Source: Phoronis australis (lineage: Eukaryota; Phoronida; Phoronidae). From it: DNA of 64,000 nucleotides. Where the stretch lies: contig NMRA01000757.1 of assembly GCA_002633005.1 (NCBI GenBank), positions 30,990 through 94,989 of the forward strand, written 5' to 3'. A program made the translations under genes and the position numbers. Within the stretch, counting starts at the first letter, position 1. Every line of letters starts with the position of its first letter. Below the pieces are notes generated by a model. The model saw only the letters and a list, made by a program, of their open reading frames with translations, was not told where the DNA came from and made no database searches. Below, piece after piece: positions 41,101 through 56,200 of the stretch.

Positions 41101-44100
41101 TCATACTGGCTTCGGCAGTTAATGACCATCGAAGTAAAAGGTTGGTGACGCTGACGTCATCGAAGTTATCGCAAGGTAGCGCTGCACGCTAAGATTTTTT
41201 TCAATGTGACAATTTGGAACATTTAAATGTGCTAAATGACATTAAACTCATTTTTAAATCATTTGGTAATCATTAAAGCAAAAAATAAGTAGTTATTAGT
41301 GACGGCATTACTCTGTAACTGTTGACGATAACAGTGGCACCTGGGGATAACTTCGATTGGACCGGAGTTAAGCGTTCATACTGCACTGCAGCGTCGACGC
41401 TGCGGTCTTAAATCCACCTGTTAACTGCGATGTTAACTGGAGCTGTTAACTGCGATACAGGACCGGAGTTAAGCGTTCATACTGACCGCAACTCCCCAAA
41501 CCATCGACGCGTCGACGTTAGTATGAAAGGCCCTACTGACTGTTTGCTAAACCACGACAATTGCTTCCAACTCAACACAAATAATGTTGCATGCAATACC
41601 ATTTTTAAAAACCCTTTTTAAATCCTGGAGGTCTTATTAATACCGCGAGTCAGCGTTCCTGATGTACCTAATGAAATGATTGTGTGAAATCCATTCATTG
41701 CTACAGCAGTTAGATTCACCTTCGGCAATTTCGAGTATTCAATCTTAGGTTGTAGTCCAATAGATAATTTGACTCAACCTAAACTTATCCCAGGGCTTGG
41801 CTTTAAAAAGACATAAATACAACTCACAATAGGAGTACTAAATTACCTCAGAGCCATTTTGCAAAATATCGTTTAAACAGGCAAGCACTTTATCTAGGCC
41901 TCCAACTGCCAAAAAACCAGGATGCAATGCAGGATCTGAAATGAAACATTTCAATGAAAGAAGGTTGACATTAAAATGAATCAAAGTATATTTAATGGTT
42001 ACTTCTTCTGTTTACTGTAGACCAGCAGGCACTTGGGGGTCTTAAGTATCATGAATACACAATAGAAACATGTTAAAAAAACGCTATAACCAAATGGACA
42101 GGAAAAGAAAAAAATACCAGCAGTCCATCACAAAAAACTTAGGGCTGTTCCAGCAAAATCTGTGTGAGAGGGGGGGAGGCAACTGAAATAAAAATTTATG
42201 GGTGGTTGCGTTTGATTTAAATTCAAAATGGCTAGTGGTCGTACTTCAAAAAAATAAAAATTTACAGGTCGTGGTTGTTTCATTGGGCCATAAATGTTTG
42301 ATGGTGGGTAATTTTAGTAAATTTTGTAAACAATCCGCACAGAATCAAAAACTGAAACAAAAATGCAACTTGCAAAAAGCTCCGACTTTTTCACTCCCTC
42401 CGATCTCCTCATCGGCATGCCCATAACACCATTTAACCACAGGTGCCCGAATTTCTCGATGGCTAATAAAAATATATAAGAAACATATGTTTTCTTAGTA
42501 ATGAATGACGTTAGTGGTGATGGAGGAACAGATAAACTCAAGCGCCTGTGCAGTCAACCACAAGAACAAAAAAAAATTACGGGTGGTTGCATTTCGAACT
42601 TATAAAAAATTACTGGTGGTAGGCTGAAGAAATAAATGAAAAATATGGGTGGTGGGTGCGAAAAAAGGTGCCTTCCCCCCTCCCATACAGATTTTACTGG
42701 AACAGCCCTTATTTCTGTTTATCACATTGCCAAAAAATTCAGGGTGAAACACTGAAATTTTGTTAGTAAGCAGCACTCTGTTTAATAAATGGTGCTTATT
42801 TGTCTTTGTATCTACACATTGGTGCATGGTTTACATATAATTGTTTAACAAGTTTTACTATGACCAAAAACAGAATCAGAAGGGCACAAAGGTAGCATTC
42901 AATGATACCCATACTAAAGTGGCCTGTGACATTACTAAAAGTGGCCTGTGACATTACTAAAAGTGACCTGTTACATCACTAAAAGTGACCTGTTACATCA
43001 CTAAAAGTGACCTGTGACATTACTAAAAGTGGCCTGTTACATCACTAAAAGTGACCTGTTACATCACTAAAAGTGACCTGTTACATCACTAAAAGTGACC
43101 TGTGACATTACTAAAAGTGGCCTGTTACATCACTAAAAGTGACCTGTTACATCACTAAAAGTGACCTGTTACATCACTAAAAGTGACCTGTGACATTACT
43201 AAAAGTGGCCTGTTACATCACTAAAAGTGACCTGTTACATCACTAAAAGTGACCTGTTACATCACTAAAAGTGACCTGTGACATTACTAAAAGTGGCCTG
43301 TTACATCACTAAAAGTGACCTGTTACATCACTAAAAGTGACCTGTTACATCACTAAAAGTGACCTGTGACATTACTAAAAGTGGCCTGTGACATAACTAA
43401 AAGTGGCCTGTTACATCACTAAAAGTGACCTGAGACATCACTAAAAGTGGCCTGTGACATCACTAAAAGTGACCTGTGACATTACTAAAAGTGGCCTGTG
43501 ACATCACTAAAAGTGGCCTGTGACATCACGAAAAGTGGCCTGTGACATCACTAAAAGTGGCCTGTGACATCACTAAAAGTGACCTGTGACATCACTAGAG
43601 TGTCAAATAATCATACCTTGTAACATGACAGATAACTGCTCAACAGCAGACTTTCTGATAGAACTCTCTAAGGTTGAAGAGTCAAATATAGACAAGACCT
43701 TCTGCACATTCTCATCCTAATAAGCAAAAGTAGAAGAGATGATTGTTTACATTAAACTCGTAGACATAGCACTTTTCACAGTTTCTCATATCAGGCAACA
43801 AAAACAATATATTTTTGAGGATTCTTCCATATTTATCAGACACAGTTACCATGTAATGGACACATTGGATTAAATAATTACAAAAAATTGCCTCAAAATC
43901 AAAACTAATTAAAACCAATTTAGCTGAAGTTAGTAGCTTAATGTTGTCGAGATCTTGTTTCATCAAATCGATTTTGAGATTATTGTGTTTACATATAAGC
44001 CGTTAAATAACACTGTTCAAAGAAATTTGTGATGGCATTGTATCACCAAGATGACTACCTTGCTTCTCTATAACTCAAACATGTTTATTATACTTTTATT

Positions 44101-47100
44101 TTTGACCACTTGCCATGTGGGTTGTTTGTTGGGAATGAAGAGACTTGGCACAAAAAAGAACAAGCCAAGTCAAGCCAACATCAAGTCTACTCTGGAGCAG
44201 TAGAGAACTATTACTTCTTACCATCACAGCTTGGTTCTAACCTCCAAACTCGAAATCGGACTTGACATTATTTCTGATATTTTCCAAAGTCAATATAAAT
44301 ATTATTTATCCCGCACTTGAGTATACTATGGTTTATGCAGATGAGTTTCTAGGGCAAGTGTGCACTTTATGACTCCAAGATTTGAGCTACTATCGAGTTC
44401 AAAGTAGATTTCCAGTAAAAACTCAAAAATTTTGAGTTCAGGCTTGAGCTTATAGCTATAATGCTGGGGTCAACAAGTGCAAAAGAGGATTATAATCCAC
44501 GCAAACCATAATCAACACTCAACACGTGCACAGAATAAGACAGTAATATTGAGTTTGCATTACAGTGGAAAAGAAAATGTCAAAAATAACTGTCTGTTCA
44601 ATTTTGAGAAAAGGATTAGCTTCTGGGCCCTGGAATCATTCCTGAGTAAAAAAAATATAAGAGGATTCAGTTTCATGTGATATCTGACCTCCATACAATC
44701 TCTAAAACACAACCATCACTTTCTAAACCAATGTCTTTACCTTCAGAATTGACGTGCCAACACTATTCTCCAAATAATTCGGCCCGTCAACAACAAATAC
44801 ATCTGAAAGATCTGACAAGCTGTGACTGGACAGAGTAGGCAAGCCACTAGCACCGTCTATTGAGAGGAAATGAAACAACCGCTTCACTCCTTCAAGTCTT
44901 ATTCTGAAGCAGAAAATGTGAACCACTCATTAGTAAAAATGCCATAAGAAAAAAAATACTTTCTTCCAAACAATTTCACCCTCACAAAAGTTTAAAGTAT
45001 ACCCGTCACGTTATCCTGGATACCCGTCACGTCAGCCTGTATACCCGTCACGTCAGCCTGTATACCCGTCACGTCAGCCTGTATACCCGTCATGTCAGCC
45101 TGTATACCCGTCATGTCAGCCAGTATACCTGTCATGTCAGTCTTGATGAACAAAAGTAGCCTATTATCCAGGTATGTGTATGGTAACACACGACTAAGGA
45201 AGGTGAACATGTTCTCATAGGTTCAGCAAAATTAACTTTTGTTTACACTTATGCAAAACTAAAGGTCCTTGACCAACATAATACCGACTCAAAAACAAAT
45301 TTAAAGTTAATGCAACACAAAGATGTAGGAAATTAATCAAGAACGGTAATTAGTAGTTACTGTTCTTTCAATAATGAATATTATTAAGTAACTGCATTAA
45401 CATAAGTTCTGATACTATTAATTAATAAGCATATTTCTACCACTTTAAAGACACCACACACAATTTTGAGAATGTCTAGACGTCAAGCATCATAAAATTA
45501 TTTAACATTAGATCTAGATCTGTAAAACATGAGGTAAAAAATAATTAAAACTTATCACAAGTCTTCACAGTATCCAAGGACTACACGTGTGTTACCTTGA
45601 TTCAAATGCAAACATCATTCTAATAGACGCACGCAGCCTTTCAAGTAATGGCAAGCAACTGGTGACATCTGTAGGTTGTGTCTCAATCAATCCCAGAATG
45701 CAATCACCCAGTGTCCCCTGTATTCCACTGTAGCCCTGAATTTATACATAATGCTGCAGTGAACTGCTCTGTTCCTGACTAGACTCAATATAATGGAGTT
45801 CATTTCAATAAACAAAATCTTGATCAGGCATTAAACAGAAATGGGAATGATCAGATATAGCAATTTACTGAAACAAAAACAAATGATTAATACCTATGAG
45901 TTTTCAACATAACATGAATGATCATTACAGACTTAATAAAGACGTTGGACGTCCTTCTTAGCTCTCATTTCATGTGAGATAAATCCTAATAAAGCTCACC
46001 AAATAGGACTTAAAACTTCTCGTCATGAAAGTTTCGGTTAAAGCATTCAGTTGGAAATACAACTTGAAACTGAATTGATTGAATTTTGGAATGACTGGCG
46101 AGCCCCAAAGTTCCCCATCTGAGTTTTCTTTTATTTGTGCTTTGGGTTAGATAAAGGTACCATCATGGTAAAGAAATGCATACTTATTTTGCCTGAAAGG
46201 ATAAATAGCCAAGTTTTAATTTTAGTTTTTGGACTCCAAGGCCTTGCAGTGGGGTCAAGTGGGGTGACCTCGTTAACAGGAAACAAGACACTCAACCCAC
46301 TAGGACGCAATGCCTCCTCTATGGAAGAAACCTATTCAAAACCATGAGTCAGAGGAACGAATCAGAAAGATGTAGGTAACATACCTGTAAGACAGGCATG
46401 ACAACAGCCACGCAGTCCAATAACTGCTTCCATACGTGTGACTGTACCAGGAGTTTACACTGTAGTAAGTGTAGGATAATACTGCGGGCTGGTTTAGATA
46501 CCTGAGGTGAAGTTAGACAATGAATTAGAGCACAGGTAGACATGTTACAAGATGCCCTGCAAAACTAAAGAAAAGATGAATATCACCAACATAAATACAC
46601 TATAATACAAAGCACTTTATCTAGTACGCACATACTGGACAGTTAAACATTGCCACACGACATACATACATACTAAGGCCAAAATACGTTTATAGCAAAA
46701 TCAGAATAAATCTTGACAATGTTTCTTTCCAAATGTACATCTCAAAAATACACTTCTCAGTAAGCTAACAACAGGCGGGGTAAAAAACAAGGGTTTTGAT
46801 ACAGGACATGTCAAAAGAAACCAAAAAAAACACTGTTCTTTGGTCNNNNNNNNNNNNNNNNNNNNNNNNNNNNNNNNNNNNNNNNNNNNNNNNNNNNNNN
46901 NNNNNNNNNNNNNNNNNNNNNNNNNNNNNNNNNNNNNNNNNNNNNNNNNNNNNNNNNNNNNNNNNNNNNNNNNNNNNNNNNNNNNNNNNNNNNNNNNNNN
47001 NNNNNNNNNNNNNNNNNNNNNNNNNNNNNNNNNNNNNNNNNNNNNNNNNNNNNNNNNNNNNNNNNNNNNNNNNNNNNNNNNNNNNNNNNNNNNNNNNNNN

Positions 47101-47256
47101 NNNNNNNNNNNNNNNNNNNNNNNNNNNNNNNNNNNNNNNNNNNNNNNNNNNNNNNNNNNNNNNNNNNNNNNNNNNNNNNNNNNNNNNNNNNNNNNNNNNN
47201 NNNNNNNNNNNNNNNNNNNNNNNNNNNNNNNNNNNNNNNNNNNNNNNNNNNNNNNN

Positions 47257-47287
<31 letters not shown>

Positions 47288-50200
47288 CTAACGGTGAATT
47301 CCACTTACACTCACCAATCGTGACAGAGACTGGCACAGTATCGGATAACACACTAACAACCGAATTTCGTGGTATTTACCCACAACTCAGCAACATCCCT
47401 CAAGCAGCTCTCAAGCTCCGTTTAAATGCCATTGAAGTTTCTCATGTAACTTGATGGTGCCTTACTTTTTCTAAGCTACATTAACAATATTCGACCTTCC
47501 GATGCCAGCAGTTTTATTGTGCAGTTGCGTTGTTGGCTGCAACTCCAGAAGCAGAAAGTTGTTGTTGACAAGATTCCTAGAATCAGTCCGACATTTTTAA
47601 AAAGAGGCCAGGTGTAACAACATGTTTTCTTACCTCCAGGACAAAGACTTCTATCGAGAACCGTCCTACTCCGTACGCGTTCAGTCCACATGATGAGGAG
47701 TTCCAGATAATTTTTATCTGAGTGGTTATTTCTTGTATGTATTGTCATTCAATTATGATTACTTACAGACAACTCCACGTCATTCATGCCAAAACAACAG
47801 ACTTCATACAGGATATCCACGTCCAGTAGGAATAAGACAAGAGGACCGACGGAAGCAGAAGGCTTCACTGCTGCGGTGATGTTTAGTGAGTGCTGGAAAT
47901 AACAAAATGAAAGATATGTTACTCATTACTTAACCACAATCACAATTTAGCATTATTGATAATAGTGTTTGTATAATGACTGCTTTAACATACAATATTA
48001 CAAAACTGAAGTTAAAAAGTTAATGTAAAACTTAATTAAGTAAAAGTTTATCAATTGCAAATTAAACTACTTCAATTTCAAAAAACTGTGAAAGTATAAA
48101 ATGTATGCAGCAGGATAAATTAATAAAAAGTAAACGTCGAGATCAAATAAAATAGTTCGATAGTTGGAATATTTATAAAAAAGATAATACACAGTGAAAT
48201 GACGGGCAAAACAATCACCAACAATAAAAAATTGAAGGCAATGAAGTAGGTAAGCCAGTCTATCACTTCTAGGTGTTCATGTGAAGAGTAAAATGTAAGT
48301 GTGTTCATGTGAAGAGTAAAATGTCAGTGTGTTCATGTGAAGAGTAAAATGACAGTGTGTTCATGTGAAGAGTAAAATGACAGTGTGTTCATGTGAAGAG
48401 TAAAATGTCAGTGTGTTCATGTGAAGAGTAAAATGTCAGTGTGTTCAATTAGCAATATGGAGCCCAAAATAACGTATTTGCACTGGACATATAAATTGTG
48501 CTAAACACACCTGTACGAGCTCAAGACAGGCAGTGTAAGAATACGCCCGGATGTTCAGTATGGGATGAGATAGGAGCTTGAGCAGCAGTTCACGTGACCG
48601 GTTCTGAACGGGAGCACTGACTAGACTGGAGACACAGCTGTAATATACACACAGAAGAGTGGAATTTATTATGGGTATAAACAAATGATAAATCATATTT
48701 TTCTGGAAAATTGCTCAGGTATGGTTCTCAAGTATCTCTATTTTCACAATTAGTGTATCAAAGATGGGTGAGTTTTGAGGCTTGATGTATATCAAAGATG
48801 GGTGAGGTTTGAGGCTTGATGCTGTCGAGAACTTTTGATGTCACAAAAATGAAGTGAGAGGACACAGTTCAACACATAATTTGTTTATCCGTTGCTTTTT
48901 ATACTTAGTGACATTATCGTCAAGAAAACTTTTTTCTGAGATCAGTTGCAGTGCAGAATCAAACCAGAAACTCTTACATGACAGACAAACACTCTGCTGG
49001 TGAAGGTAAATCCTACGCAAAAAAAATAAGCATATTCAACTGGTCGTCACCAGCCTTGAGTTCACCAAATGTCTGGCGGCGACAACTAGCGATTTGTAAT
49101 AAAAACACTAAAATACACCGGATCGTGTTGTTTTATAGTTCTGGTCAAAGCTAAAAAATCTATAAAATTCAACAATAAAAAATAAAAGGTTTGAAAATAA
49201 TTGTTCCAATTTATCACGTCATTGTTCAGACAAACACAAGCTTCAGAAGTTTACAGACAACATAACAAAGAAATACTGACCAATGAAAAGATCAACAGTT
49301 GTGTACACTTTGGAATGGAGGGAGCTTGAATTGTTGAAAATGATTGTTTTGTAAACTGGTGAAATTGGCAATAATCACCATGGAATTTAAAATTTAGAAG
49401 TATTTTTTTCTTCTGACCCTGTCATGAAGTGGCAAAAACATGTGTTTAGTCGTTTCAGAATATTTTGCACCTCACGGAACACTTCGTTAATTGACAATCT
49501 TATGGTTCCATTATGAAGCAGCGACAACAACCATGCTACGCGAAATCTTTCAATTGTTAAAAATGGTTATGCACTGGAACTAATCGTTATACTAGTTCTC
49601 AGGAAGAAGACGTTGTCATAGAAACACAACTCTCAGTAAATAATAATCTTGAAGCTCCATTCACAACTACATTTTCATAATTTTCAAACACAATGAAGTT
49701 AATGACGTTCTTAGTTAGACAATAGATAGCTCATCAATTTCTTCAGCAGCTAGATTTGCTACGGATGTGAACTTAGTTTATTCTTTTTGCTCTTGGCAAT
49801 TTTAACTAGACACACTCATTACGATACAGGGTTTTAAAGCCGCATTTCACTATTTAGCTGGCTTTTCGTCTCATTGGATCGATCTCACAATATTCCTTGC
49901 TGTACCGTATTCGCCGTAATGACAGCCCATGCCCCTATAAGCGCCCCCACGTGTTTTCAGACTTTGCTAAAATAAGCGCCCAGTCCATGAACGCTGAGCA
50001 CATGCGAAAAATGCTTTACCTGCAGTTTCGGAGACCAGGTTTCAACCACTTTTAAGCGCCCCTTCCTGAAGCAAAATTTTCTAAGCACCCTGGGCACTTA
50101 TAGGGCGAATATGGTATTCTCAAGTCAAAGTCAATATGATTGTACACGAGCCACCTTCGAATTCGCAATTTTAGGGTTGGCCGACCCCAATAAACTTTGA

Positions 50201-53200
50201 AGTGTTTTTTGAGTCGCTGATGGCTTCAGTGTTCTAGCTAGTAATGATATCACACCAAGCAATATTACAAGATTGATTTCATGATAGTAAAAGGCCAAGT
50301 ATGATCTTTGTTTTTCAGCAAGTAAATGTAGCCTTAAGTAATATGATCACTACAAAAAATCCCTGGTTAATGTTTCGTGTAATAAATCTATGATCAACAA
50401 ACCAAAACTCACATGTCTGAGCACAGTTTGACACACGAGTCTATGTATGGGTAGCAGCAGTGATACGGTAAACTTGGCAACGCCTCTTCAGCTAAGGATA
50501 GTAAGTCCACCATGTCTGTTCTGGGAAACTGGATGTCGAGATAAAGCAAGTTTCAAAATTTGATAGAAATACTGTCAACGAAAAAGCAATAATAATTATG
50601 AAAATTAATACTTAATATTCGCTTGTTTTGTATGACATTATTTTGACATTTTGGACCCAGTCAAATAAAAATACTGTAAATTCATGGGTTAACGCCCTGG
50701 GCACTTAAATTGAGGAATGCCTAAAACAGGTGGGTGGGCGATTACCCGAGCAGTTAGTGTGGTAATAAGGCATTCCTGAGTGCCGCAGTGATTTTTTGCT
50801 CATACGGATTTTTGACATTTTTTTCTTTCACCAACAGCTAGAATACCCGGAGGACGGTTATAAAAAGTGAGAACTGCTCTTTTTCCAAAATCAGGGCTAC
50901 GGATCAATAAATTAATTGTCAAGTTTAAAAAAAACTCGCATTGACATGTATGTTTGGAGCACACATGAGCCAAGAGTATCGTGGTTCCACGAATGGGAAG
51001 ACATTCATTCGGTTGGCTATGAATGTCAATTTAGGCACCCGAAAGAACACCATGTGTCCTGTGCGCTTGTTGCCAAAAGTTACACCACTTCATCACAAGG
51101 GGGCATCCACATTTAACCGCTGAGTGATGACCAATGTCGTAAAAGAGAAGTACCAGTTCTATAAAAATCTACGGAGTAGGCCATTATTAAATTTAACAAA
51201 ATACCAGTTAATAAGTTTAAGAAAAGGTAGTTGCAGTGCTTAAGTTATTCCACAAATGCTGGCTAAAAACACAACTTTTCAAGACAATCATTACGTAGGT
51301 ATATGCCTGCCCTGTTTCTCGCAAACACGTAAGTCCGAGCCCGAGGGGAAGCTGCCACCAAAAGCGCGAGTTCAAACTCAAGTTCTGTTAGCAGTAAGTT
51401 GGGGATGGATGATTACCTCAGAGGTGGGCGCTAAAGAGGAAATTTGGGCAAAGTAGGCGATGGGTGCAATCGTTGGAGCATAGGGATTAACCCAGACGCG
51501 AAAATTTTATAAAAATGCTAAATTGTCCCCGTGATAACTGGAATGGCAAAAATAATCCAGGACCAGCAATTTTTTTTTAAATGTGAGGTGACTGCATTTC
51601 CATTCCTATTATTGTGAGTCCAAATCCTGTCATAACAATGGCAGACACATCATTGGTAAATATCCAAGTAACAAACATCCAACATGCATGATAAAACTAA
51701 TTAGCATTATTTATGAGATCACATACAAACTTTCACTTGACCCAATTTCAAATTCCAGCAGGTAAGACGGGCATCGCTGATGTAGTTTCCTTTTAATTCG
51801 CTTACTGTTTGCGATGTTGGCCTTGTTTGCCTGAATACTCCCAAAATCTCACAGCACAAAAGTGGTGACATAACGATTGCAAAGAATTTATAAAAATGCT
51901 GTGAAATCCAACTAATTTATTAATAAACTTTCATTCAAGTGATAGGTGAGCTACAGACGGTGATCACGTTGTCCACTAAATACTTTACTGCCACCTAGCA
52001 GTTCATTTTATAATTCATGTTGCAGCACTTACATCAAAACACGGCTATAATCAACACTTGTCTTGTGAAACAAGGCATCAACACTTGTGAAACCTTACTT
52101 CATATGCAATGCAGTGAAATCATTGCAGTATAAGATGATCACTTACTTAGAGACGTAATAGGCTGGTTGCAGACATTTTGACCTGGTCCACCAGGTCTTT
52201 ATCAATGAATGAGGCCTTTCGCTGGTTAAGAATATTTGAATACACGGGAGGTAAGTGGAGACCTCAGTTCCGGTTCAAGAGGGGGCACTAAGTACTGATG
52301 TTTATGGACTCTTTTAGCTAACATCAGCACTCAGCGCCCTCTTCTGAACTGGGACCAAGGTCTCCACTAACCTCCCGTGTATTCAAACATTCTAAACCAG
52401 CGAAAGGAGGGAAATCCCTCATTCATTGATTAAGACTTGGTGGACCAGGTCGAAACGTCTGCAACCAACCTACCACTCTCTATGTAAGTGATCACCTTAT
52501 ACTTCAATGCCTCTATAGACCAGTGACCAACCTACTCTCCAGTGAGATTACCATAAGTTTACATTAAAATAGCAATGTTCCGATTTCAACAGACAAACAA
52601 AATGGTTCAATATACCTTGTTGTTACATTCAGACAAGAATATACATGTTTTCTGCATTGATCCATTAATGTCCATCACTTTGCCGTATAAGTGGCTGGTC
52701 TCCGGGTCACATGACTCCACATAGCCCAATAAGGTGTCCCGAACGTGTGGGTAGGAATGAATTATGGGAAGGTCCAGTAAGATCTTACTCAAATAAATGA
52801 TGACATTCTCCGGCAACACAGACTGAGCCTGAAAACCAACAGCGTACAGCAAATTAAAACAAGCAGTGCCCCCTATACAGATAAACGCCTGTGAAAGCGA
52901 GTATCAAACTACTTCAACCCAGCAAACTTCGCAGAAAATATGACAAAACTTTTTGTTTGAAAGCTTGATACTGATTCGCTCGTAGCGTCGAAACAGTCTC
53001 CTTTCTTTAAGTGTGCAGCTATATAGCAAAGCACCGAGGGACATAACAAACACACAAATTAAAACACTTGTCTAGCTATATTTCGAGACTTTGTGTCTCA
53101 TCATCAGGCAATGAGTGGAATGAACATATACGTAGCGAAATAAACAGTGAAATACACGTGACAGTGGGAAGAGGGGCATACAAGCAGAGAGTGTGAATGT

Positions 53201-56200
53201 AACACACGGCAGGAAGCCCACAACCCTATCAGTATCAAGCTTTCAAACAAAAAGTTTCGTTGTGTTTTCAATGAAGTTTGTGTTAACGAAGGGCTCCAAC
53301 TAAACTATACCAACCAAGCAAAGGAAAGAATCTATTCCAGCTTAACTGTTACACCACAGTTAAATCCATCAGTAAACGATGAAAATTTAATAAAAGATTT
53401 AAATTAACGGTAACTTAAAATTCCCTTGAAGCTGCAAGTGAAACAAGGGACTTTGCCATAGAAATACCTTCATTTAGGTAAATCTCATGGGTCCCTTGTC
53501 AAACAAACCTCCCATGCTGATGAAGTACTTTCTCAAAAAGATGTATCTTTGCTCATAAGCGCCATCTAGTGAATATGTAGTTGATATTTACATTCTTCAT
53601 ACAGAAAAATCAAGCAACTTTCATCAGCTAATGAAATCTACATAACGTATCCCTGCTAGTGAGATGGAAAGTAAATTCAATGAACAGCTGAAGCCAACAA
53701 CTAAATAATTACCCTGCCTGGAGGTACCAGCATATCCAAAACCTGGCACAAGTAGACACACAGACAAACATAGATCCTGCGATGATCACTACATCTCTCC
53801 CCTCTTTGACTCTTGGATTCGTGGTAGTGTAACAATGTCCCAAATAAGTCGAGACACTCCACCAACAAGTCAGCCTGAAATATTTTATTACAGAAATTAA
53901 CATGTATTGCAGCAGCTATTGAGAGGAAACAGTCCAATGATATTTATTTACCAGAATAAAAACAAGGGTCCCTCTATTCAGTCAATCATTTACACACCAG
54001 AGGAACATAGTGCAACTACAGTAAACTCAATTGTGATTACGACCGTTTAAGCTTAAAAAAACATCTACTGGTTCTGGTCTGTACCTAAATCATTTGCAAA
54101 CCTGCACTGTACCTTGTTAACATGATATTAAACACCTCCATCTACATCAAGTTTAGCCAAGTTCATGAACTATTGTCAAACGCATGAAAGTAATGGCACT
54201 GGCTTGCCAAATCAGTCACAATCACCCTCTAAAAATGTCCGACAAAATGCAGCATTACAGACAGATGCATAGTGCTGGTATTGCCTAGTGATGTCATTTA
54301 TTATTTGGTATTAGATAAACATTCTTCTGTATGACCAGGCAAGCATTCCGTAGACACGAATACAGAAAGATCGCGCACTGACGGACACAAGCAAAGCTTG
54401 AATTAAGACAACTGCTAAAATTTAGCGACATATTTTGGCGGTAAAACATCCACTGCTTTGCAGAGAGGCCGCTGGGGGAACACAGTTTTACGATCATTAT
54501 TGACAGTGATACTAATCACTATCGCTTGAAACTGCGTCAACCAATTCACATTCAGTGTTCCGAGACGCCCTCATGCTATGTACAGGTTTCCCACGAGTCG
54601 TTGACACTGTTACACCGAGTTGTGATTCGCTGATTGCTAGCCAATCCTGTTCTGGTATTTTTGCGTGTTTCGGAATTTTCTGTGTATTGTACCTGTAACC
54701 ACCCTGGCATCCATTCTCTGAATAAAACTTGACAATGGTGGAGGTTTTACCACCGAAACATGTCGCTACATTTTAGAAAACTTGTCTTTATTCAAACTTT
54801 AAAGAGACAAGAATCTCGTAACCGCAAGATTTCTCGACATATCGTACAAGCAAAGCATATGACCACACCAGCTTCCTTAGCAAGATTCTTGCGTCTACGA
54901 AACAACCCAAGTGTTGTGTCAATCCGGAGTTTGAATTTGAAGCAGTACCCCCAACCCCCCCACCATTATGTAGAAGAGCTTCCCCTGGGATGAGAGTGAA
55001 CATTTACACAGCATCAACAAGACACTCACCAGCTGTCTCTCAGATGGACTTCTGGCTTCAAACACGTTGGACGAGACAGCTTCACGTAGAAGATCAAACA
55101 CTGACTGTAAGAGGACGAAAACATGACAAACCAATTGAACATCGTCTGTCTTTAGAAGATTCAAACACTTGTGAAGTACATCTGCAGTGTATTGGGGCAG
55201 TGTCATCTGTACAAACTGTAGGGCTTGGGTGTCCTCCGCCATCGACTCTGCTGGCATGATGTCATCGTGGTGAGAGGCAGAGCTAGAAGGTAATTTGAGT
55301 ATAATCATCATCTTGAAGTCCTTAAAACATAGGTTAGAGCACAATTAAAGCATGATCGTGTTCCCAAATTTGGTAAGATCATGCAAGACCACGCAAAATC
55401 ACGCGAGTGTTTGTAGAGTAAGCTCAAGATCAGAGACATTTTCTAAGCAACAAAGTAATTTCCTGAGATCAGTTTCAGCACGAAATTGAAACTGGAAACC
55501 AAGTAGTTGCATCCTAAACGCTCTGCTGCCAAATAATTAACCGAATATTTTAAGCGTATTTTATCGGTAATAACCGGCCTTGATTTTACAGATATGAAAC
55601 AAAAATGGATTTTATTTTTCATAGCTCTGGTCAAAGTTTCAAGAAGTCCAACCCATCCAACAATAATCCCCCAAAATATGATTTTCAACCATAAAACTGA
55701 AAAAGCCCTTTTTAAATTCAAAATACATCCAGTGTCATGTGAAGTGCAAGTAATTCTACCTTGGGGTCGATATGTCATTGTCGCGTCCATCACCTCGTAC
55801 GCGAGTTGGTTGTTCACGCCCCACAACAGATGGTCTTGTATCCTCAGAGTGGAGACTATCAGACGACAGGGATGAGGTGAAATCTACAATAAAGATTTAT
55901 TCATAATTAGAAAATACGTGTACAGACTGAGCAAAGTGACTTAAAGCAGCATTAAACCGATAATTTCTGTCAAAAAACAAGTTTTAATTTAGGCTACTAA
56001 CCATTATAAAATTGGTTTAGCATAATTCCTTAGTTACACTGCAGGTGATGTCAGAGCTTCAAAAAATGCGAGTTCATAATTTCTTCGGACTAAGCTCATA
56101 ACATCTCGGGTCATGCCATGACCTGAAATTTTATCAGCCCAGATATCACTAATAAACTGACTAAGGAAAAAGATCAATTTCATAGCCGTAAGGGCCTGAA

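Noticed and set aside
44992..45210. TGIQADVTGIQAD-type ORF resembling a repeat protein
   Set aside because: Product of the 21-bp minisatellite in an RTTN intron; no start context or splice logic.
46701..47454. Long ORFs spanning the second N run with an HTHTHT/CVCVCV stretch
   Set aside because: Artefacts of the gap and the AC dinucleotide repeat.
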